From Butyrivibrio sp. NC2007 (GTDB taxonomy: Bacteria; Bacillota; Clostridia; Lachnospirales; Lachnospiraceae): a stretch of 64,000 bases of DNA. Position 1 is the stretch's first letter, and every line of letters begins with the position of its first letter. Below, piece by piece: positions 34,318 to 42,623 of the stretch. The stretch covers positions 124,001 through 188,000 of the forward strand of contig NZ_ATWY01000006.1 in the NCBI RefSeq assembly GCF_000421405.1, in the 5' to 3' direction. The notes under the pieces were generated by a model. It saw only the letters and a program-made list of their open reading frames with translations, was not told the origin of the DNA and did no database searches. The position numbers and the translations under genes were made by a program.

Positions 34318-35391
34318 TTAATAATTAATTATTTGTCTTCTAGTGAAATCATACATATCTTCGCCGTTGTTCCAGGCTTTGTACCACTCTACTGTATTGC
34401 GTATGGCTTCATCTACATGCCACTCGGGTTCCCAGCCAAAGGTGGTGCGGGCTTTGGTGCAGTCGAGCTTGAGGAAACTGGCTTCGTGAGGGGCATTGGC
34501 TTCTGCATGGTTCTCCCACTTGGTGTTGTCTCCCCAGTATTTTACAAAGTAATCAGCAAGGTCTCCGGTATTGATGCAGTCCTCGTCGCGTGGACCGATG
34601 TTGTAATAGCCGGAAAGGCTCTTTTCCTCTGATTGGCGCATGGCAATCATTAGATAAGCGTAGAGGGGCTCGAGCACGTGCTGATAGGGCCTCGTGGAAT
34701 ACGGGTTGCGGACGATTATTGGCTGGTTCTTGATCGTCGCTCTGACGCAGTCCGGAATGATACGGTCATTGGCAAAGTCGCCGCCACCTATTACGTTGCC
34801 GGCTCTGGCTGTGGAAATGGCCGGTGCTGCGGGATCTGAGAAGAATGACTTCTTGTAGGAATGTGTCACGAGCTCAGAGCAGCTCTTGGAGTTGGAATAT
34901 GGATCATAGCCGTCGAGCTTCTCATCCTCGGTAAAGCCGTGGTTCTCCAGGTCGTTGTTCTCGTAGACCTTGTCCGTGGTGACGTTGAGAAAGCTAGTGG
35001 CACCGGGGTGATTGCGGAGGCACTCGAGGATGTTTACGGTTCCCATGACATTGGTCTCGTAGGTGTAGCGCGGATCCTTGTAGGAATCGCGGACTATGGG
35101 CTGCGCAGCAAGGTGAAGGACTACGTCGGGACTAGCTTCTGTGTAGGCTTTCTCTAAGGATGCAAGGTCGCGGATGTCGCCGATGGTGCTATGGATGTGG
35201 TTTTCCAGGCCAAGGATTGTGAAGAGGTCGGGCTCGGTATTTGGGGCTAAGGAATAGCCGTAGACTTCTGCTCCAAGCTCTTTTAACATAAGGCAAAGCC
35301 AGCTGCCTTTGAATCCTGTGTGCCCGGTCACGAAGATGCGCTTGCCGGTGTAGAAGGTCTTTAGTTCGGTGAATTTATTGGATGTGGTCAT
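34318..35391 (-). CDS. rfbG: CDP-glucose 4,6-dehydratase
   Basis: A 357-aa short-chain dehydrogenase-type enzyme. VTGHTGFKGSWL near residue 21 binds NAD, HLAAQPIVRDSYKDP is typical of RfbG, NVTTDKVYEN holds the catalytic Thr-Asp, DPYSNSKSCSEL has the YxxxK pair, and AGNVIGGGDFANDRIIPD follows. It makes CDP-4-keto-6-deoxyglucose, the entry to CDP-dideoxysugars. The usual partners rfbF and rfbH are not in the window. The gene starts two bases after the stop of an HTH gene, an unexpected arrangement. Confidence 0.9.
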   Translation of the reverse strand: MTTSNKFTELKTFYTGKRIFVTGHTGFKGSWLCLMLKELGAEVYGYSLAPNTEPDLFTILGLENHIHSTIGDIRDLASLEKAYTEASPDVVLHLAAQPIVRDSYKDPRYTYETNVMGTVNILECLRNHPGATSFLNVTTDKVYENNDLENHGFTEDEKLDGYDPYSNSKSCSELVTHSYKKSFFSDPAAPAISTARAGNVIGGGDFANDRIIPDCVRATIKNQPIIVRNPYSTRPYQHVLEPLYAYLMIAMRQSEEKSLSGYYNIGPRDEDCINTGDLADYFVKYWGDNTKWENHAEANAPHEASFLKLDCTKARTTFGWEPEWHVDEAIRNTVEWYKAWNNGEDMYDFTRRQIINY

Positions 35392-35393
35392 GG

Positions 35394-35729
35394 TTATCGT
35401 TCATCTCCCCATTTAAATGTGTTTTTTGTACCAGCGGTAGTAGTCTTTTTATGAGCTCTTTGTTTGATCTTACCTCTATGTTTTTCAAGTAGAATTGATG
35501 GTCTGTTATCCATGTCCGGGATGGCATTTAATACAGATTCAGCAAGTTCAAAAGCAACTGATAATTTCAAAAAGTTATCTAATGATATGTCTTCGCCGTT
35601 TTCAAATCTCTGTATTGAGCGCAAGGAAAGCCCCGTGATGGATGAAAGCTCCTTTTGTGTTATTGAGCTCTCTATTCTTAGCCTTTTCATTCTTCTACTA
35701 ATTTCTAGAAGGTATGCTTTCGATGTCAT
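35394..35729 (-). CDS. HipB-like HTH regulator, lacking its kinase
   Basis: A 111-aa XRE-family regulator. MKRLRIESSITQKELSSITG followed by LSLRSIQRFENGE is the helix-turn-helix (residues 12-50). The basic C-terminal tail ending FKWGDER resembles HipB-type antitoxins that precede HipA kinases. No kinase follows; instead rfbG starts two bases on. ATG 35729 is chosen because GGAGG lies eight bases before it; the longer frame starts at a TTG within this site. It may now regulate rfbG. Confidence 0.65.
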   Translation of the reverse strand: MTSKAYLLEISRRMKRLRIESSITQKELSSITGLSLRSIQRFENGEDISLDNFLKLSVAFELAESVLNAIPDMDNRPSILLEKHRGKIKQRAHKKTTTAGTKNTFKWGDER

Positions 35730-35833
35730 GGTTTGTTCCTCCAAGAAAATTTTAACATTTTAAAATTTAATGTGCAATATTTTGCATTTTATTTGCATTT
35801 TAGGGTATTAAGCCGCAATTTATTGCATATTAT

Positions 35834-36634
35834 CTAGTTCCATCTGCTGCTGAGGACATCACCCTTGAGATAGAGGTTGCCCCGAGTGTTTGTTTTGATG
35901 GGTTCGAACAGGCCTCTGTCGGTCATGTAGGCTAGATTCTGGCGGGTGCAGGAAAGCTCCCTACAGCACTCCTGGGTGTCAATGATGTTGTGGCCAGCGA
36001 AGGTTATGAAGTCGGAAAGGGTTAATGGGATAGGCTTACCGGCAGTATAGAGTTCTGCTGCCGGAACATCTATGGAATCATTGAAGGTGATGTAATAGCC
36101 ACCGGTTCCGACCATGCAGGAATTCAGGAGTTTTGGATTTTTGCAAACTTTCTCGGTTACGTCCTCGTTATCAAGTTTGGTGAGATCGATTTTTCTTGTT
36201 TTACCATCTGCAAAGAAGCAGAGAATGTTGTGGTTGTCCAGTACCGTGCAATCGATCAGATTTCTCTTTTGCCTGATTATCACGAAGTCGGGGAGGGTGG
36301 AGAGTTCGCGGATTGCGAGGCTGTCCTGGCAGCAACGGCCGTGGGATAGTTCGAGGAATTTCATCTCGTCATACTCTTTGAGTTTGTGGTTGCGGAGGAT
36401 GCTGGAGATGTTCTGGCGGGTGCTGGGGATGATGCGACCACGGACCCACAATAGGCTTGCTTCTCTCGGGATTGTAAATACTCCTCTTTTAACAAAGGCG
36501 GCGAAAAGGAAGGGGGAAGTCCATTCATCAAGATCATTTTCCAGTTCAACTATGAAGGTCTTCACCTTTTTGTAATAAAGCAGTACACCCACTGTACGTC
36601 CTAAATACTCATCATATATTTCATAGCACTTCAT
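35834..36634 (-). CDS. uncharacterised protein with C-terminal HTH-like domain
   Basis: A 266-aa protein beginning MKCYEIYDEYLGRTVGVLLY. The start at 36634 is set by GGAGG eight bases upstream; a longer open frame to 36949 runs through non-coding repeat sequence and is rejected. The first 120 residues contain SILRNHKLKEYDEMKFLELS, the middle has DLTKLDNEDVTEKV, and the end, TQECCRELSCTRQNLAYMTD followed by RGLFEPIKTN, looks like an excisionase/MerR-type DNA-binding helix pair. A perfect 20-bp palindrome lies 34 bases upstream, so it may be autoregulated. I know no named family. Confidence 0.55.
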   Translation of the reverse strand: MKCYEIYDEYLGRTVGVLLYYKKVKTFIVELENDLDEWTSPFLFAAFVKRGVFTIPREASLLWVRGRIIPSTRQNISSILRNHKLKEYDEMKFLELSHGRCCQDSLAIRELSTLPDFVIIRQKRNLIDCTVLDNHNILCFFADGKTRKIDLTKLDNEDVTEKVCKNPKLLNSCMVGTGGYYITFNDSIDVPAAELYTAGKPIPLTLSDFITFAGHNIIDTQECCRELSCTRQNLAYMTDRGLFEPIKTNTRGNLYLKGDVLSSRWN

Positions 36635-36667
36635 TTCAAATTCCTCCAACATAAAATTGTAATGTTT

Positions 36668-36687
36668 TATTTGACGCGCGTCAAATA
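36668..36687. promoter_or_regulatory. perfect 20-bp palindrome, probable operator
   Basis: TATTTGACGCGCGTCAAATA is fully self-complementary and lies 34 bases before the ATG at 36634. Position and symmetry fit a dimeric repressor site, perhaps for the downstream HTH-bearing protein. Confidence 0.5.
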
Positions 36688-36763
36688 TATTTAGTTTTAT
36701 TTGCGTGAGATGTGCATCACAAGGACGAATATAGAATTGTGTTGGTTGGAATTGATTTTTTAA

Positions 36764-37034
36764 TTGCATCACAAAAAATGTCCTGGGAGAAATTAGTTGG
36801 AAATTACAAACTGTTTTGATGGCCGTGGTTTTGAAAATTTGACGCCTAGCTCTTTTCCTGCATACCAGTACTCGGCCTACGGATGTCGTGTGATGTAGTT
36901 TTGGGCAAATATGGTTTTTGGGACCGTTGGGGGATTTTGCAATTTCCAACTATTTTTTCTATGGAAGGAAGTTGTGGGGTGGTCGGAATTACGTTTCCAA
37001 CCAACGTTCAAAAGGTCGGGCCATTGTGGTGCAA
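36764..37034. repeat. dispersed structured repeat, copy A
   Basis: One of three intergenic copies (others at 48227-48485 and 61661-61918). Ends TTGCATCACAA and TTGTGGTGCAA pair with each other. Inside, TTAGTTGGAAATTAC (from 36794) pairs with GCAATTTCCAACTA (near 36938-36952). The 3' part GTTGTGGGGTGGTCGGAATT, then ACGTTTCCAACCAACGT, is the most conserved block. No open frame is shared by the copies. Confidence 0.75.
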
Positions 37035-37055
37035 GATTGGCCACAGGCTCTGAGA

Positions 37056-37114
37056 ATGGTCCCTAACCCCCGTCCCTGGGGACCAAAAATGAGCCACTGA
37101 CTCCGTCCCTAGGG
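37056..37114. repeat. REP-like double hairpin
   Basis: Two adjacent hairpins, GGTCCC-N15-GGGACC and TGAGCC-N15-GGGCTCA, each enclosing a CCGTCCC core. They share GACTCCGTCCC-type words with the REP-like repeats at 42624 and 62000. Confidence 0.45.
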
Positions 37115-37127
37115 CTCAAAATGGCAA

Positions 37128-37157
37128 GAAAAAGCTTCCCCGGGGATGGGGAAGCTT
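37128..37157 (-). terminator. rho-independent terminator of PseC-like gene
   Basis: On the minus strand AAGCTTCCCC-N6-GGGGAAGCTTTTTC: a 10-bp stem and T-run, 25 bases past the PseC-like stop at 37182. Confidence 0.85.
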
Positions 37158-37181
37158 GGATTGTCTAGACAATTGACGCTA

Positions 37182-38378
37182 TTACTTTCTGTAGTAGTTG
37201 ATGATCTTCTTGACGGCGGTGATTACGCTCTCTACGTCTTCGTCGGTCATCATTGGGTAGAGAGGAATGCTCATGATGCCTTTGTAGATGCTCTCGGCAA
37301 CTGGGCAGAGGCCTTTCTCGTAGCCCATCTTCTGGTAGAACGGGAAGAAGTAGACCGGTACGTAGTGAACCTGGCACTGGACGTTCTCGGCGCTCATGGC
37401 GTCGAAGAACTCACGGCGAGTGCAGTTGAGCTTATCAAGCTTAAGCTGAATGATGTACAGGTGCCTTGTTGTGTCAGACTGAGGGATCTCTTTCTGGATG
37501 AAGAGCTCAGGGACGTCGGCGAAGGCTTCGTTGTATCTCTTTACGATCTCTTTTCTTCTATTTGAGAACTCGGTGAGTTTCTTGAGCTGGCTTGAAAGGA
37601 GCGCTGCCTGGAAGTCAGTCATACGGTAGTTAAAGCCAAGGGTCTGCATCTCGTAAACCCAGATTCCTTCAGGGTTCTTGTCGACGAAGTCTGCAGGGTC
37701 GTGAACGATTCCGTGCTGGCTTGCAAGGTGGAGCTTCTTGTAAAGCTCAGGGTCGTTGGTGGTGATGGCTCCGCCCTCTCCGGAAGTGATGGTCTTGACC
37801 GGGTGGAAGCTAAAGCAGGTCATATCGCCAAGTGAGCCCTCGGGCTTGCCATTGTACTTGGTGCCGATAGCATGGGCTGCGTCGATGATAAGAGTCAGTC
37901 CGTGCTTATCGCAGATCTCGCGAATCCTGTCGTGCTCGACTGCCTGGCCTGTGAAATCAACTGCAACGACTGCCTTGGTGCGTTCTGTGATGTGCGCCTC
38001 GATTGAGTCGGGATCTATGTTGTAGGTCTCGGGATTGACGTCTGCAAAAACGGGCTTAGCTCCGACATAAATTGCGCAATTAGCTGATGCTGCGAAGGTC
38101 AGGGGTGTTGTGATAACTTCATCCCCGGGGCCAAGGCCTGCTGCGATGGCTGCGCAGTGAAGAGCTGCTGTTCCATTGCAAACTGCTACAGCGTATTTGG
38201 CTCCTGTCACTTCGCAGAGCTTCTGCTCCAGTGCTGTTACTGATGGTCCGCAGGTGATAAGGTTGCCCTTAAGTGTAGCAGCAACTGCTGCAACGTCATC
38301 GTCGCCGATCCACTGGCGGCCGTAAAATATCTTTTCCGATCTGACGGGTGTTCCCCCGTGTATCGCAAGTTTCTCCAT
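37182..38378 (-). CDS. PseC-like nucleotide-sugar aminotransferase (DegT family)
   Basis: A 398-aa PLP aminotransferase. VCNGTAALHCAAIAAGLGPG binds phosphate, LIIDAAHAIGTKYNG carries the cofactor Asp, and FSFHPVKTITSGEGG holds the Schiff-base lysine K195. The H-P-V-K-T-I-T-x-G-E-G-G form and LGFNYRMTDFQAALLSSQL are the PseC (UDP-4-amino-4,6-dideoxy-altrosamine transaminase) pattern, distinct from the FdtB-like enzyme at 10235. ATG 38378 follows GAAGGA and is preferred to the longer frame at 38432. It is monocistronic, closed by a strong terminator. No other pseudaminic-acid genes are present, so the product may be another amino sugar. Confidence 0.82.
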   Translation of the reverse strand: MEKLAIHGGTPVRSEKIFYGRQWIGDDDVAAVAATLKGNLITCGPSVTALEQKLCEVTGAKYAVAVCNGTAALHCAAIAAGLGPGDEVITTPLTFAASANCAIYVGAKPVFADVNPETYNIDPDSIEAHITERTKAVVAVDFTGQAVEHDRIREICDKHGLTLIIDAAHAIGTKYNGKPEGSLGDMTCFSFHPVKTITSGEGGAITTNDPELYKKLHLASQHGIVHDPADFVDKNPEGIWVYEMQTLGFNYRMTDFQAALLSSQLKKLTEFSNRRKEIVKRYNEAFADVPELFIQKEIPQSDTTRHLYIIQLKLDKLNCTRREFFDAMSAENVQCQVHYVPVYFFPFYQKMGYEKGLCPVAESIYKGIMSIPLYPMMTDEDVESVITAVKKIINYYRK

Positions 38379-38512
38379 TAGGTATTCCTTCTTTCTGAAA
38401 TTGATATACTTTATCATAACATAATTTCCCAAAAGTTGAACAATTCAAAAAAGCGTATTATAATATCACCTAATAGTTTACATTTTCTTTTTATGAATAG
38501 GGAGGAACTAAA

Positions 38513-38707
38513 ATGGCAGCAAAGGTTAACACAAAGATTGAGCTTCAGTTTGGTGAGAAGGCTGTTACTGATGATACACTTGTAGCAGCAGCTAAGAAGG
38601 CTTACGGCAAGAAGGATATCAAGAATCTTGACATCTACGTTAAGCCTGAAGAAGGCAAGGCTTACTACGTTGTAAACAACGATGTAACAGGAAGCTTCGA
38701 CCTTTAA
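38513..38707 (+). CDS. DUF6465-like small protein
   Basis: A 64-aa protein, MAAKVNTKIELQFGEKAVTD ... NLDIYVKPEEGKAYYVVNN ... GSFDL, preceded by GGAGG and followed by a strong terminator, so it is a single-gene unit that looks well expressed. The sequence fits my memory of the DUF6465 family common in Lachnospiraceae. Function unknown. The Lys/Ala-rich, highly regular coding sequence suggests an abundant protein. Confidence 0.65.
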   Translation: MAAKVNTKIELQFGEKAVTDDTLVAAAKKAYGKKDIKNLDIYVKPEEGKAYYVVNNDVTGSFDL

Positions 38708-38730
38708 TTCTGAGTTAGTTCAAAATGTTT

Positions 38731-38763
38731 GGGCCTCTACCTATGGTAGAGGCCCATTTTTCG
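38731..38763 (+). terminator. rho-independent terminator after DUF6465-like gene
   Basis: GGGCCTCTACC-TAT-GGTAGAGGCCC followed by ATTTTTCG: an 11-bp stem with a 3-base loop, 24 bases past the stop codon. Confidence 0.9.
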
Positions 38764-38777
38764 TGTTTGCCGATTGG

Positions 38778-39584
38778 TCATTTGAACAAGTACTGATATT
38801 TCCGTCTTGTTTGCATCACTACTTCTATTACTCGCTGGCGAATATCCTCGCTGTAATCTGTAATGTCTTTTACCATATTAGAAATGTCATTGTAATCATA
38901 GTCAAAAGAAATTGTCCTGCCATACAGATTCTCGGCAATCTCCAGTTGCTGCGCGAAGTCGTCGCAGAATATCTTGGGCTGCGCCCGGTCGATCAATTCT
39001 AAAATATCCCTGTTCATCGGATATTCCAGCATGGTATCCGACAGAAGCCCTGCGCCGTTATCAAATATAGGCGATGGTTTATAGTGGCCCTGACCATCCG
39101 TCAGGACTGCTATGTTATGGGTGTGTCTGTCGTCATTTAGGAATAGTGCATCAACCGTCAGGACCTTGCACATATACTGCCCAAAGTCTTCGATACCCGT
39201 AAGGCGCTCGACCTGCTCTACCAGCATCTCAAGTCGCTCGGTATGGTCCTCAATGGAATAGATCATATGGTTCAGGCCGCTCCCGTAAGACTGCTTGAAG
39301 AGCCTCTCCAAAGTAACCAGCTGCCAGCCATCAGTAAAGTCTAGGCTTGCGCAACCGTTAAAAACCTGGCCGTTATAGGATATACGGTCAAGGTTGTAGG
39401 TTACATACTCATCTCTATTGAGGTCAGAATGTGCAAGAAGTCCGGAAATTACGTACTCCGCAAGGCCCTCATAGCCAAGATAATCAGCCTTGTACCAAAT
39501 TCCATCCTTTTCAAACTTAAGCTGATTGCCCTTGGAGGATTTACGCCCGGGCATTTTAAGTTCGTTGTCTGACAAAGTTACCAT
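38778..39584 (-). CDS. HipA-like kinase, toxin candidate
   Basis: A 268-aa kinase-like protein. QLKFEKDGIWYKADYLGYEG near residues 22-41 includes a candidate ATP-binding lysine, LTVDALFLNDDRHTHNIAVL near 140-160 is a HipA-type catalytic loop (D-x-x-x-x-N-x-D-R-x-x-x-N), and PIFDNGAGLLSD near 172 is the metal-binding motif. It is shorter than HipA and lacks its N-terminal subdomain. ATG 39584 is five bases after the stop of the HTH gene; a TTG at 39599 is the alternative start. Order HTH then kinase is that of hipBA. Confidence 0.65.
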   Translation of the reverse strand: MVTLSDNELKMPGRKSSKGNQLKFEKDGIWYKADYLGYEGLAEYVISGLLAHSDLNRDEYVTYNLDRISYNGQVFNGCASLDFTDGWQLVTLERLFKQSYGSGLNHMIYSIEDHTERLEMLVEQVERLTGIEDFGQYMCKVLTVDALFLNDDRHTHNIAVLTDGQGHYKPSPIFDNGAGLLSDTMLEYPMNRDILELIDRAQPKIFCDDFAQQLEIAENLYGRTISFDYDYNDISNMVKDITDYSEDIRQRVIEVVMQTRRKYQYLFK

Positions 39585-39588
39585 AGCA

Positions 39589-40131
39589 TTATCTCTCAAT
39601 TCTTATCCAAAATTCGTCTTCTGCCATTCTGCCCTGTGTTCTCTCAATGATCATGATGGGGTCATAGAATGGGATTTCAAGTGCCTTGAGCTCGATCTTG
39701 ATCTTGTCTCGTTCTCTGGGAAAGCACCGCGACTCAAGGAATTCCTCATAGTCTTCATAGGTGGGTGCTGGATTTACTCCAAAGGCGCGAAACAATGGCT
39801 TGTCCGTGTAATTGTGCACCTCTATGGTGTGTTCCAGCTCGTCGACATCAATGACCGTACATACCATGTTCTTGTACATGTAAAAGAGCCTTAGCTTCAG
39901 CCTATTGGGTGGCAGTTCGAGTTTACCGGCTATCTCAGGGTTTCTGATAAGGATCTCCAGAAGCGTTACTATCGGGCCGGTAATCTCGCCATCCTTACTC
40001 TCCCAGCTCTCCACTGTTCTTACGGAGCTGCCGGTGAAAGCAGCAAATTCTCTCTGTGTCATGCCAAGGATAGTGCGAAGAGATTTGATGTCGCTGCCTG
40101 TTATTTGATTTGGGATTACATAGTTTTTCAT
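39589..40131 (-). CDS. HTH antitoxin-like protein with extra C-terminal domain
   Basis: A 180-aa protein. Residues 12-60 are an XRE-like HTH (IKSLRTILGMTQREFAAFTG, SVRTVESWE). The C-terminal 90 residues form a separate domain with FRAFGVNPAPTYEDYEEFLE and IPFYDPIMIIERTQGRMAED. ATG 40131 follows AGAGGA at seven bases and is preferred to 40152. The stop lies five bases before the kinase start. The extra domain could replace the N-terminal subdomain that this kinase lacks, comparable in idea to HipS in HipBST systems. That is inference. Confidence 0.62.
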   Translation of the reverse strand: MKNYVIPNQITGSDIKSLRTILGMTQREFAAFTGSSVRTVESWESKDGEITGPIVTLLEILIRNPEIAGKLELPPNRLKLRLFYMYKNMVCTVIDVDELEHTIEVHNYTDKPLFRAFGVNPAPTYEDYEEFLESRCFPRERDKIKIELKALEIPFYDPIMIIERTQGRMAEDEFWIRIER

Positions 40132-40233
40132 TTGTTTGTCCTCTGGGTGCATGAGGTGAGTGATGTCTATACATTAATAAAACCACATATTTTGCGGGTT
40201 TTCAAGGCATTTTTGCCACATTTTTTGTGGGTC

Positions 40234-40260
40234 AAAAAATCCCGCTTAGTAAGCGGGATT
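40234..40260 (-). terminator. rho-independent terminator
   Basis: AATCCCGCTT-ACT-AAGCGGGATTTTTTG on the minus strand: a strong 10-bp stem with T-run, 37 bases beyond the small membrane protein gene. It isolates that unit from the HTH/kinase pair. Confidence 0.85.
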
Positions 40261-40296
40261 CTAATGTTTGCAGTATTATATGCCAAGTTATCTGAA

Positions 40297-40482
40297 TTAG
40301 CCGACGTTCTTGGCGGCGATGAAGCAGGCGATTGCCATGATGACGGCGATGATGGCGAAGATCCTCATCCATTTAAAAGTCTCGGCTTCCTCTTCGCTTG
40401 CTTTATTAAGTTCTCCGATTGTGAAGAATACGACGCCGGCGATGAAGATTGCTGCAGCGTATATCAGGAGTAATTTATTCAT
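40297..40482 (-). CDS. small two-helix membrane protein
   Basis: A 61-aa protein with two hydrophobic helices (residues 3-22 and 40-58) joined by an acidic loop NKASEEEAETFKW. Its start overlaps the stop of the 275-aa gene by four bases (ATGA), so translation is coupled. No family recognised. Confidence 0.6.
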   Translation of the reverse strand: MNKLLLIYAAAIFIAGVVFFTIGELNKASEEEAETFKWMRIFAIIAVIMAIACFIAAKNVG

Positions 40483-41306
40483 AGGCTGAAATCTCCGAAG
40501 ATACTGGTATTGGCTGTGGCTTTTGCTGTTGTGGTGTAAGCCTTGATGATGGCCTTGGCGAGATCGTTGCTGGTTGCGACAGTTGCATCGCCTGATGTCT
40601 GTTTAGCTGTTGAATCTGTTGTCTTCGCAGCAGTTGAGCTTGATTCCTTGTCAGCCACGGCCTTAAGCGCTGTTGTCAGTGAGTCTGTGGCTGTCGTGTT
40701 CACGCCAAGCGAGTTTGCAAGCAGTGAGTTCACGTTTAGCTGGTCCAGAGACTGAGTCTGGAAGGGATTCACTGCTGTAGTAGTATTCTGGCCAAGGGAT
40801 GATGTGAGTGCAGATGTTACGCTGTTTAGGGCATTTGTGCTACCGGAGCTTGTGCTTTCTTCATCATCAGTTTTAAATAAAGAATTCGCAATCAGGTTGC
40901 CGGAAAAGTATCCGGAATTCGAAAGCTCTTTTAACGCTTCTGTACTAAGAGTTCCGGCATAGGCGTCAGCATTGGCTGAATCTGCCACGCTCTCTTTTGC
41001 CGAAGAAGTACTCTTACCGGCCTCGGAAATCTCAAGGAAAGCGCCGTTTATCTGCTCGAAGGTGGCGTTTATCCCGTCGGTTGCCGACTTAACCTGGCTC
41101 TGCACCATGGCGCCGATGTCCGGAACCTCGTCGATTTCACGGGTCTTGCTCTGGATGTTGGCCTTGATGGCCTCCGAAAGATCGGCCTGGAACTGGGCTT
41201 TGTCCGCCATTTCCTGAGCCCTCTGGGTTGCCTGCTGGCCAATGTCTGAAATTGAATTGAGATATTTGTTGACGGCCTTTGTCAGCCGCGAGATATCAAA
41301 CGACAT
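40479..41306 (-). CDS. Ser/Thr/Ala-rich hypothetical protein
   Basis: A 275-aa protein without signal peptide or membrane helix. The N-terminal 100 residues are charged and helical (LTKAVNKYLNSISDIGQQAT, AIKANIQSKTREIDEVPDIG), probably a coiled coil. From about residue 100 it is low-complexity Ser/Thr/Ala/Asn sequence. This resembles cytoplasmic filament, flagellar or bacteriocin-type helper proteins only in composition; I cannot name it. It is co-translated with a small membrane protein and is divergent from a sensor kinase across a 64-base gap. Confidence 0.5.
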   Translation of the reverse strand: MSFDISRLTKAVNKYLNSISDIGQQATQRAQEMADKAQFQADLSEAIKANIQSKTREIDEVPDIGAMVQSQVKSATDGINATFEQINGAFLEISEAGKSTSSAKESVADSANADAYAGTLSTEALKELSNSGYFSGNLIANSLFKTDDEESTSSGSTNALNSVTSALTSSLGQNTTTAVNPFQTQSLDQLNVNSLLANSLGVNTTATDSLTTALKAVADKESSSTAAKTTDSTAKQTSGDATVATSNDLAKAIIKAYTTTAKATANTSIFGDFSL

Positions 41307-41370
41307 TTATTTCCCCCAAAATAAGCAACTATACCTACCAATATTATACACTATATCTTATACTTATGTT

Positions 41371-42621
41371 ATGGAAACCACGAGATTTAGTCATTTACGA
41401 AACAGATTCAGATACAACTTAAAGCAGCTGGCAAGGTTCGAATCGACCCCGGAAGTTGTGGAGCAGAAATCCAGAATCTCCATCATTCTTCTGCTGGGAT
41501 TCGTCGTCTATGCAGTTGTGACGATCTATCCCTGCATTCTTAGCGGATATATGCACGGAGTGGTGACGAACATTGCCATTGTTGTGCTATTTCTTTTATC
41601 CATATTGCATCTAAAGCTCTACAAAAATCACACCATAACGACGATACTGACTTCATTCGGGCTCAATGCGATCCTGTTCTTCCACTTCATCATGGAGGTT
41701 GACTGGACCATCGGAATGGACGCGTTCTGGCTCTTTATCCTGATCATGCCCTTCATTACGGACTACCTGGCAGGCGCCATCTACGGTACGATAGCAGCGT
41801 TTTCGGGGCTGATCCTAAGTTTTCTGTGCTTCCAGACGTCCATGCTCAATTACCTTCAGCCCTACGGCAGCAACATGGTGAAGTGGTTCACGGTCATTTA
41901 CCTGGTTACCATGATCGCTGCGGCGGTCATTTCCTACGAGCTGACGGCATACCAGATCGATAAAAAAGTTTCCGACGAAAAGATTGCCTTTTACCAGGCA
42001 GAGCGCACCGGGCGTCTTAAAAAGCTCCTCTCAGTTTACGAGAGCAACGAGCAGACCATCCGCAAGTACAAGCACGACATCAGGCACTTCAACCGAGTGC
42101 TGGCGGGCTTTATTCAGAACCAGGAATACGACAAAGCCGCATCCTACCTTCAGGAATTCGACTCCATGCTTGAGGGTGTGACGGCAGTTTCCTTCTGCGA
42201 GAACACCATCGTTAACGAGCTCCTGACCATCTACGCAAGCCAGTGCCAGAAGCTCGGCTTCAAGCCCAGGATCAGGGCAGATGTGCCTGAGCGCTTCGCA
42301 ATTGAGGAAACTGACCTGACATCACTTGTGGCCAACGCCCTGGAGAATGCAGTCGAGGCCCTGACTCATGTAGATCAGGATAAAAGAGCTCTTCAGGTCG
42401 AGATCTCTTTTGACGGGCGCAAGCTAAAGCTCATGACCAAGAACCCGGCGGGAAGAGAGATTTCGTTTAAGGATAACGGTTTGCCGATCAGTACGAGGCC
42501 CGTGCAGAGTGGTGTTGGTACTGCACAGATTAAGGCTATTGCGGAGAAGTATGGCGGTGTGGCGAGCTTCACGCAGGAAGATGGAATGTTTGTGGTGAAG
42601 GCTGTTTTGACATGTATGTGA
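41371..42621 (+). CDS. GHKL-type (AgrC-like) sensor histidine kinase
   Basis: A 416-aa membrane kinase. About six hydrophobic helices lie within residues 35-195. They are followed by a coiled coil and the H-box YKHDIRHFNRV near 235 with the phosphorylated His. NALENAVEAL near 325 is the N-box and GVGTAQIKAIAEKYGG near 380 the G-box, forming a GHKL ATPase of the AgrC type. No response regulator is adjacent, so it is an orphan or partners in trans. No clear ribosome site precedes the ATG at 41371. TATACT lies directly upstream, so a leaderless or very short-leader message is possible. It stops two bases before a 66-bp-arm hairpin. Confidence 0.78.
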   Translation: METTRFSHLRNRFRYNLKQLARFESTPEVVEQKSRISIILLLGFVVYAVVTIYPCILSGYMHGVVTNIAIVVLFLLSILHLKLYKNHTITTILTSFGLNAILFFHFIMEVDWTIGMDAFWLFILIMPFITDYLAGAIYGTIAAFSGLILSFLCFQTSMLNYLQPYGSNMVKWFTVIYLVTMIAAAVISYELTAYQIDKKVSDEKIAFYQAERTGRLKKLLSVYESNEQTIRKYKHDIRHFNRVLAGFIQNQEYDKAASYLQEFDSMLEGVTAVSFCENTIVNELLTIYASQCQKLGFKPRIRADVPERFAIEETDLTSLVANALENAVEALTHVDQDKRALQVEISFDGRKLKLMTKNPAGREISFKDNGLPISTRPVQSGVGTAQIKAIAEKYGGVASFTQEDGMFVVKAVLTCM

Positions 42622-42623
42622 TT

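Noticed and set aside
36635..36949. N-terminal extension of the protein at 35834
   Set aside because: The extra frame passes through a perfect palindrome and the dispersed repeat, and the ATG at 36634 has a proper GGAGG site.
41430..41460. GGTTCGAATC resembling a tRNA T-loop
   Set aside because: It lies within the histidine kinase coding sequence and no cloverleaf can be formed around it. No tRNA was found in the window.
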